This document shows, piece after piece, positions 8,936 to 18,031 of a DNA stretch of 64,000 nt. The notes below the pieces were generated by a model. The model did not search any database. It was not told the DNA's origin and saw only the letters and a program-made list of their open reading frames with translations. The translations under genes were made by a program, and so were the position numbers. This DNA comes from an uncultured Sphingomonas sp. (GTDB taxonomy: Bacteria; Pseudomonadota; Alphaproteobacteria; Sphingomonadales; Sphingomonadaceae): assembly GCF_913777625.1 (NCBI RefSeq), contig NZ_CAJYTI010000003.1, positions 62,001-126,000 of the forward strand, given 5' to 3'. Position 1 is the stretch's first letter. The number at the start of each line of letters is the position of its first letter.

Positions 8936-11136
8936 CAGAATGCCTGTCCGATCGAGATGTAGAGCGCGATCTTGGATTCGTTCTTCTTGCGCGCGATCGG
9001 GGTCGCCACGTCGATGCGGAGCGGCCCAAAATTGGTGTAGAGCCGGCCGCCGATGCCGGCGCCGAAGCGCAAGTTGCGGCCGGTGGGCGTCACGCCCTCA
9101 TAGACCTGTCCCGCATCGAGGAAGGGGACGATGCCGTAATTACCGAAGCGGTAGCGCGCCTCGATACCGAACTCGTTGAACGCGCGGCCGCCCACCGGCT
9201 TGTCGTCCGGCGAGCGCGGCCCAAGCTCCTGATAGCCGAAGCCGCGGACCGAGCCGCCCCCGCCGCCATAATAGCGCCGAGAGGGTGGCAGGTCGTCGCG
9301 CGAAACGCCGTTGATCGAGCCCACACGCGCGCGTCCGGCAATCACGATGCTGCTGGTGATCGGGTAATAGCCATCCACCTCCAGCATCATCCGGGCATAC
9401 GGCCGCACCTGCCCGCGGACCGACGTCTCCGCGCTCAGATTGCCCTTGATGCGATAGCCGCGCGTCGGATTGAGCAGGTCGTCCGAGGTATCATAGCCGA
9501 GGAACGCCGGGATGGCGGCGATCAGCCAAGTGCCGCGATCGCGCTTGCCGGCCTCATAATTATACCGGTCCTCGTTCGATCCGACGAGCTCGGCGCCGTA
9601 ATAGTAGGTCCAGCGCTTCTGCCAGATCGGCGTCGAATCGCGCGAGATGCGGACCGACAGCGTCGACGTGAACGCTTCGAAGGCATCATAGTCGCTGTGG
9701 TTAAGCCCCGCCGTGATGAGCAGCGTCCGGTCACGCTGCCCGGCGTTGGAGCGGCGGAACGTGGTGGTCAACGCCTGCTCCTGCGTACCTAGAATGCTGC
9801 TGACCGTCAGCGCACCTTCGGGCGGGAACAGGTTGCGGTGCGCCCAGCTCGCCTGGAGCTTGATGCCCTGCCCCGTGCTGTAGCCGAGTTCGCCTGCTAG
9901 CGTCCGCGGTTTGCCCGCAACCTGGCGGACGAGGAGGTCGACCTGCTCGGTACCGTCGGGCCCCGGCTTGCCGGTACGCTGCGGTTCGACCGAGACGGTG
10001 GAAAACAGTCCCGTCGCAATCAGCGCCTGGCGCAGATCATCGACCTTGCGGCTGTCGTAGATCGCGCCGTCGCGGTAGCGGCGGAAGATGCTGATATGCT
10101 CGGGCGTGAACACCTGGCGGGTCCCCGCCGTCTGGATCTGCCCGAAGCTGGCGCGCGGACCCAGTGTGACCGGCAGGGTATAATCGCCGGTGTGCGTGGC
10201 ATCGTCGAGCACGATGTCGCGCTGGCCGAGCTCGATGAACGGGTAACCCTGCTGCGGCATCCGGAGGGAGACGTTCGCCTCGGCCGCCAGCACGCGATCG
10301 GCCTGGATGGGGTCGCCCGGGTTGAGGTTCAGCTCGCGATCGAGCAGGCCCGGCGGAGCGGTGGGATCGCTCTCGATCCGGATCGCGCCCAGGCGATAGA
10401 GCTTGCCCGGCGACGCGGTGATGCTTGCCTTCACCGTGCCGGAGTTCGGCGGATCCTGCGTGATCGACGATGCCGCGGTCGCATCATAATAGCCGAGCGA
10501 CTTCATCAGCCGCAGCGCCAGCTTCTCGTCCTCGCGCGCGCGGGCAGAGACCATCGCGGCGTTCGCGGCTTTGCCCTTGCCGTGCTGGAGCGCCGACAGT
10601 TGCCGGAACTGCCCATCGAGGCGCAGCCCGTCCAGGCCGGTCACTTCGGTGGTATAGCGGATGGCCGGCGCCTTCTCGCTGTCGTCCGGCGTCTCGCCGA
10701 CCGGCTGGACCTTGAAGTCGGCGAGCGGCGGCAGCGGCGCCGTGAGCTCCGCTGCCTCGGGACCCGCAGGCGCGAAGCCCTGCTCCCCGGTCGACGGTGC
10801 GGTGGGCGTTGACGGAATCGGCGCGGGAGCCGCGGGATTGTTCGGCTGCGCCGCCTGACCGGCTGCGGCGCCCTTCTTGTCGAACGCGTTCAACGGCTCC
10901 AGCGGCGCGTTGATATCGTCGCTGAGCTTGGGGAGCGCTTCCTCGAACGCCTTGTCCGGGACGATCGGCGCAGCCTGCTTCGCGTCCCCGGAGGTCCCAG
11001 GCTCGGCGGCGGGCGGCGCCGGTTGCGGCGCGCCCTGACCCGGCTTCGGATCGTTCAGCTGGGCATGGGCAATTGCGGGCAAAAAGCTCGCCCCTGCAAT
11101 CGCGGCGACCCAAACAACCCGAACCCCTTTAACCAC
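8935..11136 (-). CDS. tamA: TamA: outer-membrane BamA-family barrel protein
   Basis: This 733-residue Omp85-family protein has an N-terminal signal peptide ending near AHA, a Pro/Ala-rich stretch, POTRA-like repeats, and a 16-strand-type C-terminal barrel ending in a terminal Phe (GQAF), as expected for outer-membrane proteins. It works with TamB, the next gene. The start is the GTG at 11136: GGAGGAG stands just upstream and translation from there gives a clean signal peptide. An earlier in-frame ATG at 11226 would put about 30 Arg/Gly-rich residues before the signal peptide and is unlikely. Confidence 0.93.
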   Translation of the reverse strand: MVKGVRVVWVAAIAGASFLPAIAHAQLNDPKPGQGAPQPAPPAAEPGTSGDAKQAAPIVPDKAFEEALPKLSDDINAPLEPLNAFDKKGAAAGQAAQPNNPAAPAPIPSTPTAPSTGEQGFAPAGPEAAELTAPLPPLADFKVQPVGETPDDSEKAPAIRYTTEVTGLDGLRLDGQFRQLSALQHGKGKAANAAMVSARAREDEKLALRLMKSLGYYDATAASSITQDPPNSGTVKASITASPGKLYRLGAIRIESDPTAPPGLLDRELNLNPGDPIQADRVLAAEANVSLRMPQQGYPFIELGQRDIVLDDATHTGDYTLPVTLGPRASFGQIQTAGTRQVFTPEHISIFRRYRDGAIYDSRKVDDLRQALIATGLFSTVSVEPQRTGKPGPDGTEQVDLLVRQVAGKPRTLAGELGYSTGQGIKLQASWAHRNLFPPEGALTVSSILGTQEQALTTTFRRSNAGQRDRTLLITAGLNHSDYDAFEAFTSTLSVRISRDSTPIWQKRWTYYYGAELVGSNEDRYNYEAGKRDRGTWLIAAIPAFLGYDTSDDLLNPTRGYRIKGNLSAETSVRGQVRPYARMMLEVDGYYPITSSIVIAGRARVGSINGVSRDDLPPSRRYYGGGGGSVRGFGYQELGPRSPDDKPVGGRAFNEFGIEARYRFGNYGIVPFLDAGQVYEGVTPTGRNLRFGAGIGGRLYTNFGPLRIDVATPIARKKNESKIALYISIGQAF

Positions 11137-11239
11137 GCGCCTCCTCCGGGAGCCGCGTTCTATTCCGGCCCGCCCCCCTCCGTAACGGCCTGTTGCCGAT
11201 TTTGCTCCCCCGATGCGTCGCTCCAAGCAATGCGCGCGA

Positions 11240-13276
11240 TCAAACGCAAGGCTCTAGCGCCTTGGTACGGACGCGAAAGCGGTGCAACAACGGCTCGGTA
11301 TAGCCGTTCGGCTGGTCTACGCCGTCGAAGATCAGCGCCCGCGCCGCCTGATAGGCGAGGCTTTCGCGCTCCCGGCCTGCCATCGGCTGGTACAGTGGAT
11401 CGCCGGCATTCTGCGCATCCACCTTCGCCGCCATGCGCTGCAACGCCGCATCGACCTGCGCCGGCGTGGCGACGCCGTGCAGCAGCCAGTTGGCGATATG
11501 CTGCGAGGAGATGCGCAGCGTCGCGCGGTCTTCCATCAGCCCGACATCGTGGATGTCCGGCACCTTGGAGCAGCCGACGCCCTGGTCGATCCAGCGGACG
11601 ACATAGCCGAGGATCCCCTGGGCGTTGTTGTCCAATTCGCGCTCGATCTCCTCGTCGGCCCAATCGCGCCCACCGGCCAGCGGCACGGTCAGCAGATCCG
11701 CCAGCGGCGGAAACGCGGCCGGCAGCGCACGCTGGCAGGCGGCGACGTCGACCTGGTGATAATGCGTGGCGTGCAGCGTTGCCGCGGTGGGGCTCGGCAC
11801 CCAGGCGGTGGTCGCACCACTCTTCGGATGCGCGATCTTCTGGGCGAGCATGTCCGCCATGCGGTCGGGCGCCGCCCACATGCCCTTGCCGATCTGGGCG
11901 CGCCCGGCCAACCCGCAATCGAGCCCGATCCGGACATTCCGCGCCTCATAGGCGGCGATCCAGCGGGCCGCCTTCATCTCGCCCTTGGGGACCATCGCCC
12001 CGGCGCGCATGCTGGTGTGAATCTCGTCGCCGGTGCGATCGAGAAAGCCCGTGTTGATGAAGAACAGCCGGTCCCTCAGCGCGTGAATGCAGGCGGCGAG
12101 GTTGGCCGAGGTGCGGCGCTCCTCGTCCATCAGCCCGATCTTGATCGTGTTCGGGGCCAGGCCGAGCAGCGTCTCGACCGCGCCGTAGAGCCGGTCGGTG
12201 AACGCACACTCCTCCGGTCCGTGCATCTTCGGCTTGACGACGTAGATCGCGCCCGCGCGGCTGTTGCGGTAGCGGCCGAGTCCACGCACGTCGTGCAGTC
12301 CGATCGCGCCGGTGACGATCGCGTCGAGGATGCCTTCCGGCGCCTCGCTGCCATCCGCCAGCAGCACCGCCGGCGTGGTCATCAGATGCCCGACATTGCG
12401 GACCAGCAGCAACGCGCGTCCCGGCAGCGTGGTGCCGTCCGCCAGCATGCGATCGGGCGCGAGCGTGCGGGTGCGGCTGTGGCCGTTCTTCTCGAACGTC
12501 TCGGCCAGGTCCCCGCGCATCAGCCCCAGCCAGTTGGTATAGCCAAGCACCTTGTCCTCGGCATCGACCGCGGCGACCGAGTCCTCCAGGTCGATGATCG
12601 CGGTCAGCGCCGATTCGAGCAGCACATCGGCGACATGCTCGGGATCGTCCTTGCCGATCGGATGGGCGGGATCGCGGACGATCGCGAAGTGCAGGCCGTT
12701 CGCCCCACGATAGGTGATCGTCTGCCGCGCATCCTCGGCGATGCTGCCGATCTCGGTAGCGCCCGGCAGGACCTCATCGAGGAACGTGCGCGCCCAGGCG
12801 ATGACCTGCGCACCCCGCTTCGCATCATAGCCACCGGGCTGGGGGGATCCGGGGATGGCATCGGTGCCGTAGAGCGCATCGTACAGGCTGCCCCAGCGCG
12901 CATTGGCCGCATTGAGCACGAAGCGGGCGTTGAGCGCCGGAACCACCAATTGCGGCCCGGCAAGGGTGGCGATCTCGGCGTCGACCCCGGTCGTGGCGAT
13001 GGTGAAGGGCGCAGGTTCGGGCACGAGATAGCCGATCTCGCGCAGAAAGGCTTCGTCGGCGGTGTTGCCGGCGATCAACCGGGCGTCGATCGCGGCCTGA
13101 AGTGCATCGCGCTTCGCCAGCAATGCCCGATTTTCCGGCGCAAACCGCGCGAAGATTTCTGCGGCTCCCGCCCAGAAGACCTCCGGCGCAAGGTCGAGCG
13201 GCGGCAGCACCGCCTCTTCCACGAAGCGCGCCAGCGTCGTTGCAACCTTCAGTCCGGCGCGGTCCACATACGTCAT
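11240..13276 (-). CDS. glcB: Malate synthase G
   Basis: This 678-residue enzyme condenses glyoxylate and acetyl-CoA to malate. Its C-terminal block [20 protein letters not shown], followed by [13 protein letters not shown], is the hallmark of the G isoform and includes the catalytic Asp in the MEDRA motif. The single-chain length is slightly below the roughly 720 residues of the Escherichia coli enzyme. The ATG is preceded by AAGGAGGA. It lies 77 bases downstream of a MarR gene on the same strand. A glyoxylate-reductase-like gene lies about 4 kb away at 17020, so the window holds two glyoxylate-using enzymes. Confidence 0.97.
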   Translation of the reverse strand: MTYVDRAGLKVATTLARFVEEAVLPPLDLAPEVFWAGAAEIFARFAPENRALLAKRDALQAAIDARLIAGNTADEAFLREIGYLVPEPAPFTIATTGVDAEIATLAGPQLVVPALNARFVLNAANARWGSLYDALYGTDAIPGSPQPGGYDAKRGAQVIAWARTFLDEVLPGATEIGSIAEDARQTITYRGANGLHFAIVRDPAHPIGKDDPEHVADVLLESALTAIIDLEDSVAAVDAEDKVLGYTNWLGLMRGDLAETFEKNGHSRTRTLAPDRMLADGTTLPGRALLLVRNVGHLMTTPAVLLADGSEAPEGILDAIVTGAIGLHDVRGLGRYRNSRAGAIYVVKPKMHGPEECAFTDRLYGAVETLLGLAPNTIKIGLMDEERRTSANLAACIHALRDRLFFINTGFLDRTGDEIHTSMRAGAMVPKGEMKAARWIAAYEARNVRIGLDCGLAGRAQIGKGMWAAPDRMADMLAQKIAHPKSGATTAWVPSPTAATLHATHYHQVDVAACQRALPAAFPPLADLLTVPLAGGRDWADEEIERELDNNAQGILGYVVRWIDQGVGCSKVPDIHDVGLMEDRATLRISSQHIANWLLHGVATPAQVDAALQRMAAKVDAQNAGDPLYQPMAGRERESLAYQAARALIFDGVDQPNGYTEPLLHRFRVRTKALEPCV

Positions 13277-13353
13277 TACGGAGTCCTCCTTGCGGTTCTT
13301 CGCTACACGCCTGGGGAGGGCCTGCCCTGCTTACGCGAGGGGCTATGCGCCGA

Positions 13354-13800
13354 TCAACCCCCGTCGAACGCCGTAGCCGCCGCCTCGATCCGCGCCAGCA
13401 TGGCGGCGAGCTGCGTCTTCTCCACCTCCGTAAAGCTCTCGAACAGGCGGCGTTCGAGTTCCAGTGCCTTGGGCGCCACCTGTTCGTACAGCTGCCACCC
13501 CTCTGGGGTGAGCGCCACGAGATGCGATCGCTGGTCGCTCGGGTTTGCCGCGCGGGCAATCAGGCCTCGCTCCACCAGGCCGATCGCCGCCCGGCTCACC
13601 GTCACCTTGTCCATCCGGGTGCGGCCGCACAGCGCCTGCTGACTCATCGCCCCGCCCTCCGCCAGCACCGCAACGAGTCGCCATTCCGGAATGCGCAAAC
13701 CGAAAAGGTTCCGGTACGCAGTGGCCACCGCGTCCGAAACCGCATTGGAGGCAATGGACATGCGGTACGGCAAAAAGTCGTTCAATTTCAACGCAGTCAT
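13354..13800 (-). CDS. MarR-family transcriptional regulator
   Basis: This 148-residue protein has the MarR winged-helix layout: N-terminal dimerisation helix, a helix-turn-helix around residues 52-75 (MSQQALCGRTRMDKVTVSRA), then a wing with the conserved DQRSHLVALTPEG. MarR dimers bind short palindromes and usually respond to aromatic or phenolic ligands. It stands upstream of glcB on the same strand and may control glcB, itself, or the region at 13801-13984. A dyad of TTGCAA hexamers lies about 50 bases before its ATG and is a good candidate for its operator. Confidence 0.9.
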   Translation of the reverse strand: MTALKLNDFLPYRMSIASNAVSDAVATAYRNLFGLRIPEWRLVAVLAEGGAMSQQALCGRTRMDKVTVSRAAIGLVERGLIARAANPSDQRSHLVALTPEGWQLYEQVAPKALELERRLFESFTEVEKTQLAAMLARIEAAATAFDGG

Positions 13801-13851
13801 CCACCCTCCTCAACCCTGATTAACCATTTTGAACGTGACAACGCTGGCAGG

Positions 13852-13866
13852 TTGCAAATTTTGCAA
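13852..13866. promoter_or_regulatory. Candidate MarR operator: paired TTGCAA hexamers
   Basis: The sequence TTGCAA-ATT-TTGCAA reads almost identically on both strands. It is AT-rich in a GC-rich background and sits about 50 bases before the MarR start codon, a usual place for autoregulation. The assignment to this MarR protein is inference from position and symmetry. Confidence 0.45.
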
Positions 13867-13885
13867 TGATACCGGTAACAGTTCG

Positions 13886-13984
13886 CACTTGCAGCACAAG
13901 CCTGTGCGATGCAGAAAGATCGGGCCTTTCAGGCATCCTCTCCTAAGACTTTCAAAGGCCGTCCTCCGGGGCGGCCTTTTTTTT
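13886..13984 (+). ncRNA. Candidate small RNA ending in an intrinsic terminator
   Basis: No open reading frame explains this stretch, yet it ends in a strong plus-strand intrinsic terminator (13954-13984). No plus-strand gene lies upstream between 2961 and this point, so the terminator appears to belong to a short transcript that starts in the 150 bases before it. It contains the unpaired pyrimidine-rich run CATCCTCTCCTAAG just before the hairpin, which would suit an mRNA-pairing seed. The 5' end is only estimated; promoter elements here are weak. Confidence 0.35.
13954..13984 (+). terminator. Strong intrinsic terminator
   Basis: The arms AAAGGCCG and CGGCCTTT enclose a 10-base loop and are followed by a run of Ts on the plus strand. 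In the other direction only three Us would follow, so it works best for plus-strand transcription, although it could also help end the prepilin peptidase transcript that stops at 14005. Confidence 0.8.
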
Positions 13985-14004
13985 CGCCTACCGCCGACGG
14001 CGGA

Positions 14005-14814
14005 TCAATGCTCTGCATAGCTGAGCTGGAGTTCGACCGGTACACCGAATGAAAATGTCAGCTGCGGCGGGACGAGTTGCCCGCCGATCCATACCGCCCA
14101 TGCACCGGCGGCCAGCATTACCCCGAAGGGCAGCCGGTCGGTCGCACGCACCCGTCGACCTGCGCTGATAAACCCGAGCACAGCCGCCAGGCCGATCAGG
14201 CTGGCCGCAAGCAGCACCAGCGGCAGCGCCTGCCATCCCAGCCAACAGCCGATCGCGCCGAACAGCTTGGGGTCCCCACCGCCCAATCCCTGCCGTCCGC
14301 GCAGCGCTTTGTAGACCTGCGCGACCAGCCACAGCAGCGCGAATCCGGCGCCGCCGCCGATCAGGCGCGCCGCCACGGGCGGATTCAGCCCGCTTGCACC
14401 CGCCGCCAGGCCGCACAGGGCAAGCGTCGCATTCAGCGCGTTGGGCAACCAGAACGCGGCGAGGTCCAGCGCTGCCAGCGCCAGCAGCAGCCAGCCGAAC
14501 ACCGCGCCGGCCGCCCCTTCGGCACCGGGGGCGAGCAGGCCCGCCCCCCCCCCGATCGCCAGCCCGATCAGCTCGGTATACCAGTGGCTCCGCGCGATCG
14601 GCGCCGAACAGCGGCCGCAGCGGCCGCGCTGCACGATATAGCTGACCACAGGCACCAGTTCCGCCGGGCGCAGCGTCGTGCCGCAGGCATCGCAGGCCGA
14701 TCGCCCGATAATGGTGCTCCGGCCTTCGGGCCAGCGAATCGCCAGCGTGGCGATGAAGCTGCCGAACACGGCGCCGAGCGCGCTCAGCAGCACCGGCCAC
14801 CCCCAGATCTCCAT
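14005..14814 (-). CDS. pilD: Prepilin peptidase (A24 family), type IV pilin/type II secretion
   Basis: This 269-residue multi-pass membrane protease cleaves and N-methylates type IV prepilins and pseudopilins. The N-terminal cytoplasmic loop has the two zinc-type CxxC pairs (Cys41/44 and Cys66/69). The catalytic aspartates are visible as Asp117 in the ALDLAAFWLP segment and Asp181 in the GGGDPKL motif. The ATG at 14814 gives the normal N-terminus with the first membrane helix and the GSF motif. No pilin or secretion genes lie nearby, so it acts on substrates encoded elsewhere. Confidence 0.93.
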   Translation of the reverse strand: MEIWGWPVLLSALGAVFGSFIATLAIRWPEGRSTIIGRSACDACGTTLRPAELVPVVSYIVQRGRCGRCSAPIARSHWYTELIGLAIGGGAGLLAPGAEGAAGAVFGWLLLALAALDLAAFWLPNALNATLALCGLAAGASGLNPPVAARLIGGGAGFALLWLVAQVYKALRGRQGLGGGDPKLFGAIGCWLGWQALPLVLLAASLIGLAAVLGFISAGRRVRATDRLPFGVMLAAGAWAVWIGGQLVPPQLTFSFGVPVELQLSYAEH

Positions 14815-14817
14815 CGC

Positions 14818-15055
14818 CGTCACGCGGCGGCCGCTTGCGGATCGGATAACGATAGACGCCGAACGGATCGATGCGGAACAGCACCGGCTTCCGGCTCCAC
14901 AAGGGCATGTCGGCGGTGATCCGGCAGAGGCGGGATCCCGCGAACAGCACCACGCCCCAGACGGTCGGCCGCCGCCCGCGATCGAGCGAACCAAGGAAGG
15001 CCGCAATCGTCCCGCTGATCGAGGCGCCCCATTTGCGAAGATCGAGAAGGTGCAC
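14818..15055 (-). pseudogene. Possible small gene with a disrupted 3' end, upstream of prepilin peptidase
   Basis: From a GTG at 15055, preceded by AGGAAGGG, one minus-strand frame reads about 78 residues with high G/C at third codon positions and a natural-looking composition (for example GVVLFAGSRLCRI and RIDPFGVYRYPIRKR). The frame then runs without a stop into the prepilin peptidase gene, where it is clearly non-coding. A stop in the neighbouring frame (TGA at 14820-14822) stands just before the peptidase ATG. This looks like a small coupled gene that lost its frame near the end. I do not recognise the family. The rest of the gap up to 15145 holds only the thiolase leader and its ribosome site. 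Confidence 0.3.
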
Positions 15056-15145
15056 GCACGATGCCCTTCCTGCGGGAGTGCGATGGCTTTTGCAAACCGG
15101 GCGCTGGCCCCCTAGATCCCCGGCAAACACCCGAGAGGAGCCTTT

Positions 15146-16333
15146 ATGTCCGCCGATCCTATCGTGATCCTGTCCTATGCCCGCACGCCGATGGGCAGCT
15201 TCCAGGGCAGCCTCGCCGATGCTTCCGCCACCGATCTGGGCGCCACTGCCGTCGGCGCCGCGGTCGAGCGCGCCGGGCTGAAGGGCGAGGCCATCGAGCG
15301 CATCTATATGGGCTGCGTGCTGCCCGCCGGGCTCGGCCAGGCCCCCGCCCGCCAGGCCGCGCTCAAGGCAGGGCTACCGCAGCACATCGAGGCGACGACG
15401 ATCAACAAGATGTGCGGATCGGGCATGCAGGCGACGATCATGGCGGCCGAGGCGCTGGCCGCCGGTTCGGTCGACCTGCTGATCGCCGGCGGCATGGAGA
15501 GCATGACCAATGCGCCCTACCTGTCGATGCGCCACCGCAGTGGCGCGCGGATCGGTCACGACGTTCTCAAGGACCACATGTTCCTCGACGGGCTGGAAGA
15601 TGCCTATGAACCCGGCCGCCTGATGGGCAGCTTCGCCGAGGAGACCGCGAAGGAATATCAGTTCACCCGCGAGGCGCAGGACGCCTTCGCCATCGCCAGC
15701 CTGGAGCGGGCCAAGGCTGCCCAAACCAGCGGCGCGTTCGATCGCGAGATCGTTCCCGTCGAGCTCCAGGGCCGAAAGGGGGTGACGACGGTGTCGCTCG
15801 ACGAGCAGCCGACCAAGGCCGATCCGGCGAAGATCCCGACGCTCAAGCCGGCCTTCGCCAAGGACGGCACGATCACCGCCGCCAATGCCTCGTCGATCTC
15901 GGACGGTGCGGCGGCGCTGGTGCTGGCACGCGCTTCGGTTGCCGAGAAGCTGGGCCTTACGCCGATCGCCCGGATCGTCAGCCACGCGGCCCACGCCCAT
16001 GCGCCCGCGCGCTTTACCACTGCGCCGGTGTTCGCGATGCGCAAGGCGCTGGAGAAAGCGGGCTGGGAGACCGGCGACGTCGACCTGTTCGAGGTCAACG
16101 AAGCCTTTGCCTGCGTGACGATGATCGCGATGCAGGAGCTCGGCCTCAGCCATGATGCGGTGAACATCCACGGCGGCGCATGCGCGCTGGGCCACCCGAT
16201 CGGCGCGAGCGGCGCGCGGGTACTGGCGACGCTGCTCTCGGCACTGGAGACCAGGGGGCAGAAGCGCGGGCTGGCCTCGCTGTGCATCGGCGGCGGGGAA
16301 GCAACCGCCGTGGCGGTGGAACTGATGGATTGA
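15146..16333 (+). CDS. Acetyl-CoA C-acetyltransferase (thiolase II)
   Basis: This 395-residue thiolase carries the full active site: nucleophile Cys90 in NKMCGSGMQ, His350 in GHPIGASG and Cys380 in LCIGGG. Biosynthetic thiolases condense two acetyl-CoA to acetoacetyl-CoA; the same fold also works in degradation. GAGAGGAG lies before the ATG. It stands alone, divergent from the prepilin peptidase and convergent with the SH3 gene. The window gives no polyhydroxyalkanoate or mevalonate partner, so the pathway cannot be fixed. Confidence 0.95.
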   Translation: MSADPIVILSYARTPMGSFQGSLADASATDLGATAVGAAVERAGLKGEAIERIYMGCVLPAGLGQAPARQAALKAGLPQHIEATTINKMCGSGMQATIMAAEALAAGSVDLLIAGGMESMTNAPYLSMRHRSGARIGHDVLKDHMFLDGLEDAYEPGRLMGSFAEETAKEYQFTREAQDAFAIASLERAKAAQTSGAFDREIVPVELQGRKGVTTVSLDEQPTKADPAKIPTLKPAFAKDGTITAANASSISDGAAALVLARASVAEKLGLTPIARIVSHAAHAHAPARFTTAPVFAMRKALEKAGWETGDVDLFEVNEAFACVTMIAMQELGLSHDAVNIHGGACALGHPIGASGARVLATLLSALETRGQKRGLASLCIGGGEATAVAVELMD

Positions 16334-16343
16334 AGCGAACTAT

Positions 16344-16451
16344 AGCCCCTCCCCTTCAGGGGAGGGGTTTGGGGTGGGGCAGTGTCTCACAGAGACCAAT
16401 TTCTGGTCTGGAATATCTCCACCCACCCCCCTTCTCCAAGGAGAAGGGGCT
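16344..16451. repeat. 108-bp palindromic repeat element, copy A
   Basis: The element begins AGCCCCT and ends AGGGGCT. It contains a 5' hairpin CCCCTCCCCTTCAGGGGAGGGG-type (arms CCCCTCCCC region), a central TCTC..AGAGA dyad, and a 3' hairpin CCTTCTCC-AA-GGAGAAGG. A second copy of identical length lies at 18032-18139. This copy fills the junction between the convergent thiolase and SH3 genes, where it could act as a bidirectional terminator. Confidence 0.85.
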
Positions 16452-16463
16452 TAGAGACGAGGA

Positions 16464-16946
16464 TTACCGCACTGTCTCGCCGGGATCGGTTCCCCAGATC
16501 CGTGCCTGCTCGACATAGCCCGCCCGCCCGCCGGCATCGAACCAGCACCAGCCGCCGCTGCAGGCGCTGATCTTGCCGACCACACCCGGCGCCGCACGCC
16601 AGCTGATGTGCGAATCCCTCGACGGGCCGCTGTGCAGTTCGGCCACGCCGCCGGCAACGATCGCGGTGCGCTTGTCCTCGAGCAGATTGGCCTGCATCCA
16701 GCCCTCGGCGCCGTCGGGATCGCGCACCTTCAGCCAGGCGCCGTAGCTCGCGATCACCTTCAGCGGCAGGCTGCGGCGCTGATAGAACCAGTTGGTGGGA
16801 TAGTTGCGTCCCGGCCCGGTGCGCATCCGCGCCTTGCTCGCCTTCAAGCTGGCATAATAAGGCGGCTTGCGCTCGGCATATGCGGGGGTAGCCAGCGCGA
16901 CGAGCGCCAGGGCCGAAAGTCCGATCGAGAAACGCCACTGCTGCAT
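16464..16946 (-). CDS. Secreted protein with two bacterial SH3 modules
   Basis: This 160-residue protein has a signal peptide ending at PAYA, then two consecutive SH3-type modules: one starting near ASKARMRTGPGRNYP and one near VAELHSGPSRDSHI. Bacterial SH3 (SH3_4) modules usually bind peptidoglycan or other wall parts in the periplasm. It has no catalytic domain, so it is probably a structural or regulatory binding protein. The ATG at 16946 is the one that gives the signal peptide. It faces the thiolase across repeat copy A and is divergent from the dehydrogenase gene. Confidence 0.85.
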   Translation of the reverse strand: MQQWRFSIGLSALALVALATPAYAERKPPYYASLKASKARMRTGPGRNYPTNWFYQRRSLPLKVIASYGAWLKVRDPDGAEGWMQANLLEDKRTAIVAGGVAELHSGPSRDSHISWRAAPGVVGKISACSGGWCWFDAGGRAGYVEQARIWGTDPGETVR

Positions 16947-17019
16947 GGGTCGTCTATCGGCCAGCACGCGCCACGCTTCAACCGTTGACTGCGCCCCCGC
17001 CACCCGCCAAGCCGGTGTC

Positions 17020-18018
17020 ATGGCCGATCCCAAGCGACCGTCCCGCCCCCGGGTGCTCATCACCCGCGCGCTGCCCCAGGCCAGCGAAGCGCGGATGGCG
17101 GAGCTGTTCGACTCGATTCCCAATCCGGGCGATTCGCCGATGGAGGCCGCCACGCTGGCGGCTGCCATGGCCGACGCCGATGTGCTCGTTCCCACCGTCA
17201 CCGATCGGATCACCGCCGACCTGCTCGCCGCCGCACCCGATCGACTGCGGCTGATCGCCAACTATGGCGCCGGCGTCGGCCATATCGATCTGAAGGCGGC
17301 GCGCGCACGCGGCATCATCGTCACCAACACGCCCGGCGTGCTGACCGACGACACCGCCGACATGGCGATGGCGCTGATCCTCGCGGTGCCGCGTCGGCTG
17401 GTGGAGGGCGACAAGCTGGTCCGCTCGGGAGACTGGCGCGGCTGGAGCCCGACCAGCATGCGCGGGCACCGGATCGGCGGGCGCAAGCTCGGCATCCTCG
17501 GCATGGGGCGGATCGGCCAGGCGGTGGCGCAGCGCGCCCGCGCCTTCGGACTGCAGATCCATTATCACGGCCGGCACCGGGTGCACGAGGTGCTCGAGCA
17601 CCAGCTGGGGGCTACCTATCACGAGGATCTCGATGCCATGCTCGAGGCGATCGACATCCTGACGATCCACACGCCCCACACCGCAACCACCAGTGGGCTG
17701 ATCGACGCACGGCGGCTCGACCTGCTCGGACCCGACGGTTGGCTGATCAACACCGCGCGCGGCGAGATCGTCAATCCCGAGGCGCTGGTAGCGGCGCTAA
17801 AGGACCGTCGCATCGCCGGCGCGGGCCTCGACGTCTATGTCGACGAGCCCAAGGTCGATCCGCGACTGATGGCGCTGGAGAATGTCGTGCTGCTGCCACA
17901 CCTCGGCTCGGCAACCTTCGAGGCGCGCGAGGCCATGGGAATGAAGGTGATCGCCAATATCCGCAGCTGGGCCGATGGGCATCGCCCGCCGGATCAGGTG
18001 TTCGAGGGGTGGCTTTGA
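17020..18018 (+). CDS. D-2-hydroxyacid dehydrogenase, glyoxylate/hydroxypyruvate reductase type
   Basis: This 332-residue NAD(P)-dependent dehydrogenase has the cofactor-binding motif GILGMGRIGQAVA and the catalytic Arg in NTARGEIV, Glu in DVYVDEPK and His in LLPHLGSAT. The segment ANYGAGVGHIDL and the NTPGVLTDDTADMA block match glyoxylate reductases. It likely reduces glyoxylate or hydroxypyruvate, which would link to malate synthase G in the same window. The ATG at 17020 is chosen because upstream residues are unlike the family; a GTG just before it is also possible. Repeat copy B follows its stop. Confidence 0.9.
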   Translation: MADPKRPSRPRVLITRALPQASEARMAELFDSIPNPGDSPMEAATLAAAMADADVLVPTVTDRITADLLAAAPDRLRLIANYGAGVGHIDLKAARARGIIVTNTPGVLTDDTADMAMALILAVPRRLVEGDKLVRSGDWRGWSPTSMRGHRIGGRKLGILGMGRIGQAVAQRARAFGLQIHYHGRHRVHEVLEHQLGATYHEDLDAMLEAIDILTIHTPHTATTSGLIDARRLDLLGPDGWLINTARGEIVNPEALVAALKDRRIAGAGLDVYVDEPKVDPRLMALENVVLLPHLGSATFEAREAMGMKVIANIRSWADGHRPPDQVFEGWL

Positions 18019-18031
18019 AATTCTGCACTTA

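Noticed and set aside
11282-13642. A long plus-strand open frame opposite malate synthase
   Set aside because: Antisense to glcB, with no family motif and a composition typical of reversed GC-rich coding sequence.
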